Shown here one piece after another: positions 31,890 to 33,699 of a stretch of 33,699 bases of DNA (its first letter is position 1; the number at the start of each line of letters is the position of its first letter). The DNA is taken from positions 1 to 33,699 of IMG/VR virus record IMGVR_UViG_3300034109_000706; one strand, given 5' to 3'. The notes beneath the pieces were generated by a model, which was given only the letters and a program-made list of their open reading frames with translations, was not told where the DNA came from and did not search any database. Position numbers and translations under genes: made by a program. Source of the DNA: a virus.

Positions 31890-32806
31890 TTCCTTTGTCT
31901 AGTTATCCACTGTAATATTGTATTAATTTTAGTATCAGGTTCTACAGCTTTAATTAAATCAGCAATATCTTTATTTGATAAACTTACATTTTCATCATAA
32001 ATCTGTTTTCTTACCTCTGATTTATTTTTATATTCATTAGGATCTACTTGCCATTCAATACTTCCATTTTCTAATTTAAAGATGTAATTTGTTTCATCTA
32101 TTTGTTCAATGTTATTTTTAATTTGATATAAGCGTTTAATTTTCTTATTAGGAGATGGTTGATCTAATGCCCAAATAATTTCAGGATATTGAACTATACC
32201 ACTAAAACCGCGTACCGATCTAGTAGTGTATTTATTATCCTTAATTTCACTCTTGTTAACTAATTGAGTAAATACAACTGCAATATTATATTTAAGAGCG
32301 ATAGTAGCAAACCATTGTAGACAAGGTAGAACTTGACACGTATTTTCATCAACAATATTAAATCCAGATAACGAATCAACTATTAATAGTTCAATGTTTT
32401 CTGATTCAATAATCTTTTCAATTAATTCAATATCATCACTAACGTTATATGTAACTATCTCTAGTGGATTTTTAGGTGTAATGTAGTTGTTTCTACTACC
32501 ACCTAATAAATCAATACGTTTAACGAATGATTTAATACGACCTTCTGTATCAATAATTAATACTCTACCTGTATCTTTAATTTCATAATCTTCTCTAGGT
32601 AAAAATGGTATATTACTAGTTATTGATAAACTAGCACCAACTAGACACCAACTTTTACCAATACCACCTTCAGCAACTACAGCACTAACACGACCTTTAG
32701 GAAATAAACCTCCTATATATTCAACTTCTACATTTTCAACTTCAAGATTCATAACAGTGTGTCCTAAACTTGGAATATATAGACTTTCAACAAATACATC
32801 ATTCAT
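31886..32806 (-). CDS. RepA/AAA_25-like ATPase
   Basis: The 306-residue product has IGGLFPKGRVSAVVAEGGIGKS with Walker A AEGGIGKS (45-52), RVLIIDTEG (82-89), and Walker B ELLIVDSLSG (139-148). AVVFTQLVNK then TTRSVRGFSG is typical of RecA-fold AAA_25 proteins such as plasmid RepA-type helicases and phage recombinase-like ATPases. The C-terminus NKDIADLIKAVEPDTKINTI...QWITRQRN looks like a winged helix for DNA binding. It probably acts in replication or recombination as a helicase or loader. It is the ATGA-coupled neighbour of the dihydrofolate reductase gene. Confidence 0.85.
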   Translation of the reverse strand: MNDVFVESLYIPSLGHTVMNLEVENVEVEYIGGLFPKGRVSAVVAEGGIGKSWCLVGASLSITSNIPFLPREDYEIKDTGRVLIIDTEGRIKSFVKRIDLLGGSRNNYITPKNPLEIVTYNVSDDIELIEKIIESENIELLIVDSLSGFNIVDENTCQVLPCLQWFATIALKYNIAVVFTQLVNKSEIKDNKYTTRSVRGFSGIVQYPEIIWALDQPSPNKKIKRLYQIKNNIEQIDETNYIFKLENGSIEWQVDPNEYKNKSEVRKQIYDENVSLSNKDIADLIKAVEPDTKINTILQWITRQRN

Positions 32807-32903
32807 CTTATTAAGGGTTTATATGTTGTATATGATTAATTATAAACTACAACATTGTCAGGGGTGGATAGGAAATGTTGTAAATAAAATAATTAAGTAT
32901 TAT

Positions 32904-33056
32904 TTAAGATTCATAATCCATAACAATACAGGTAAGTAAGAAAAAAGGTAGGGCGATTTCAACACTTGTATAATCTGATGCTAAGTATCTATCCGCCACT
33001 CCAAACATGAATCCGCCAGTTAGTAATGTGAAACTAATCCATCTCAGTTGTTTCAT
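32904..33056 (-). CDS. 50-residue probable membrane protein
   Basis: ATG at 33056 to TAA at 32904-32906 encodes MKQLRWISFTLLTGGFMFGV..., with two hydrophobic segments (about residues 6-20 and 34-46, the second ALPFFLLTCIV) separated by a short charged turn. This looks like a small two-span membrane protein. It lies in the 358-base region between the ATPase gene and the acidic protein gene. A holin-like or host-membrane role is possible but unsupported by context. The dispersed motif (32936-32946) lies within it, antisense to the gene. Confidence 0.5.
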   Translation of the reverse strand: MKQLRWISFTLLTGGFMFGVADRYLASDYTSVEIALPFFLLTCIVMDYES

Positions 33057-33060
33057 CTGA

Positions 33061-33168
33061 TTAATGTATCCAATCTAATAATTCATTACAAGTAATAACA
33101 CCGTTACATTGATAAACGTAGTTAAGTTATCTAAAGTACCACTTAACTTACATCAAGTTATCTATCAT
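33061..33168 (-). pseudogene. Possible degenerate small gene with two in-frame TAA codons
   Basis: The ATG at 33168 overlaps the stop of the 33165-33575 gene (ATGA). The frame reads MIDNLM, TAA, VKWYFR, TAA, then LNYVYQCNGVITCNELLDWI and H before a third TAA at 33061. The last stretch has coding character, while the two internal stops suggest decay or chance. No start codon lies in that last stretch. Confidence 0.3.
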
Positions 33169-33575
33169 AGTGCATTTAATATTGATTCATATGTAACAGG
33201 TGTATCATCATCATCATCTAATTCATTATCACCATCAAAGTCATCTAATATTTTTTCTAATTCAGCATACATATTATGATATTGATCGTAATCTTTATTA
33301 TGTTTAGCTGCTTTTAGTAAATCATAGAAACTAGTGTATTTAGAATTAATAACATAGTCTACATAATCATAAGCCTCACTATCATCATTTAACCATTCTC
33401 GTAATTCATCATAACTATAATTATAACTATCGTAAGTACCGACATTAGCAATAATATCAAGCATTCTATCATCTGAATCATAGAATGATATATTACTAAC
33501 TAATTGATAATATAACTCTTGTGCTTTATCAGTAGATCTACTAGATAAATATGCTGCAAATTCATAAATGTCCAT
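33165..33575 (-). CDS. Acidic protein of unknown function
   Basis: This 136-residue protein is highly acidic and rich in Asp and Tyr (SYDELREWLNDDSEAYDYVDYV and ELEKILDDFDGDNELDDDDDTPV). A strong ribosome site (AGAGGTAATAAC) precedes the ATG at 33575. The run of Asp near the C-terminus and the many Tyr-Asp pairs could mimic DNA charge, as some small phage inhibitors do, but this is speculation. It is the first gene of the leftward block inside the window and has an inverted repeat just upstream. Confidence 0.6.
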   Translation of the reverse strand: MDIYEFAAYLSSRSTDKAQELYYQLVSNISFYDSDDRMLDIIANVGTYDSYNYSYDELREWLNDDSEAYDYVDYVINSKYTSFYDLLKAAKHNKDYDQYHNMYAELEKILDDFDGDNELDDDDDTPVTYESILNAL

Positions 33576-33596
33576 GTTATTACCTCTAATTAAAAT

Positions 33597-33622
33597 AACC
33601 CTAGTTAATGTTAACTAAGGTT
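33597..33622 (-). promoter_or_regulatory. Inverted repeat upstream of the leftward early block
   Basis: AACC, C, TAGTTAA (left arm) and TTAACTA, A, GGTT (right arm) around TG form a 12-position inverted repeat with one mismatch, 22 bases before the ATG at 33575. It may be an operator or a leader hairpin. No T-run follows on either strand. Confidence 0.4.
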
Positions 33623-33699
33623 ATATGATGTCTATTTAAGTGATGTTATTTAAGTCGTTCTGCTACGCGAAGTTGATTAATATCCTCCTACCACTGTAA

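Larger units (their letters stand above)
436..32946. repeat. Dispersed motif GTAAGAAAAAA (14 copies, both strands)
   Basis: Exact GTAAGAAAAAA occurs on the forward strand at 4783, 11272, 12408, 16393, 21939, 27023 and 32936. On the reverse strand it spans 1587-1597, 7187-7197, 17578-17588 and 22267-22277. Ten-base matches with T as the last base occur at 436 and 15012 (forward) and 24087-24096 (reverse). Average spacing is about 2.4 kb. Copies lie mostly in genes, in different frames, encoding KKK, VRKK, or, antisense, FFL. Shorter forms such as GTAAGAAAA also occur near 22892 and 29820. It is a repeat of unknown function. Confidence 0.75.

Noticed and set aside
32757-32939. Forward 60-codon frame at the start of the ATPase gene
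   Set aside because: It is partly antisense to a well-supported gene and has no ribosome site or coupling.
33640-33699. Reverse-strand AGGAGG near 33685 as a ribosome site for another gene
   Set aside because: No ATG, GTG or TTG follows within the normal distance, and the frame there ends after about 13 codons.

Overview
The window reads as part of a tailed double-stranded DNA phage genome, most likely a siphovirus (long non-contractile tail). It is AT-rich (about one third G+C by eye) and tightly packed, and most neighbouring genes overlap at ATGA stop/start junctions. I infer a cyanobacterial host, probably filamentous, from my memory of the families: the two regulator-like proteins and several tail-module proteins resemble proteins of Nostoc-type cyanobacteria and their phages. 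That host call is moderate confidence at best. No terminase, major capsid protein, integrase, tail sheath or recognisable endolysin is present, so the window is only part of the genome.

Layout. Positions 1-680 hold the end of a probable minor head protein with an ADP-ribosyltransferase-type C-terminus and a DUF5872-like basic protein. At 677-1480 a reverse-strand regulator-like gene sits behind a palindromic operator candidate. At 1644-4032 lies a receptor-binding or decoration module, including a lectin-like gene with a sharp internal composition change. Positions 4068-7036 carry small connector and tail-completion genes and the probable tail tube. Positions 7055-7770 encode the two tail-assembly chaperones, joined by an apparent programmed -1 frameshift on an A8 run, followed by a 2141-residue tape-measure protein (7770-14195) and two further genes to 15659.

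The tail operon is then interrupted by an accessory island. It holds a possible structured RNA, a tRNA-Pro(UGG), a terminator, a sigma70-like promoter driving a second regulator-like paralogue (16072-16902), another hairpin, and three tandem 12-bp repeats. A reverse-strand operon follows (17066-18590) with a MazG-like pyrophosphohydrolase, a ClpP-like protease, a DUF551-like protein and two small proteins. Forward tail genes resume at 18635 with a probable tail hub or tip protein, are interrupted by three small reverse-strand genes (21955-22867), and continue with a 1033-residue fibre, a LamG-like lectin, a conserved cyanophage-type protein and a Mu gp29-like (DUF935) portal at 28126-29367. 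From 29339 to the right edge all genes run leftwards and form a replication and metabolism block: P-loop kinase, RuvC-like resolvase, metallophosphoesterase, dihydrofolate reductase, RepA/AAA_25-type ATPase, and small proteins.

The most unusual signal is a dispersed motif, GTAAGAAAAAA. I count eleven exact copies plus three that match ten bases, on both strands and mostly inside genes, in several reading frames. Other notable points are the frameshift, the tRNA/regulator island, the mosaic lectin gene, the shared N-terminal tag of two basic virion-module proteins, and several small coupled genes.
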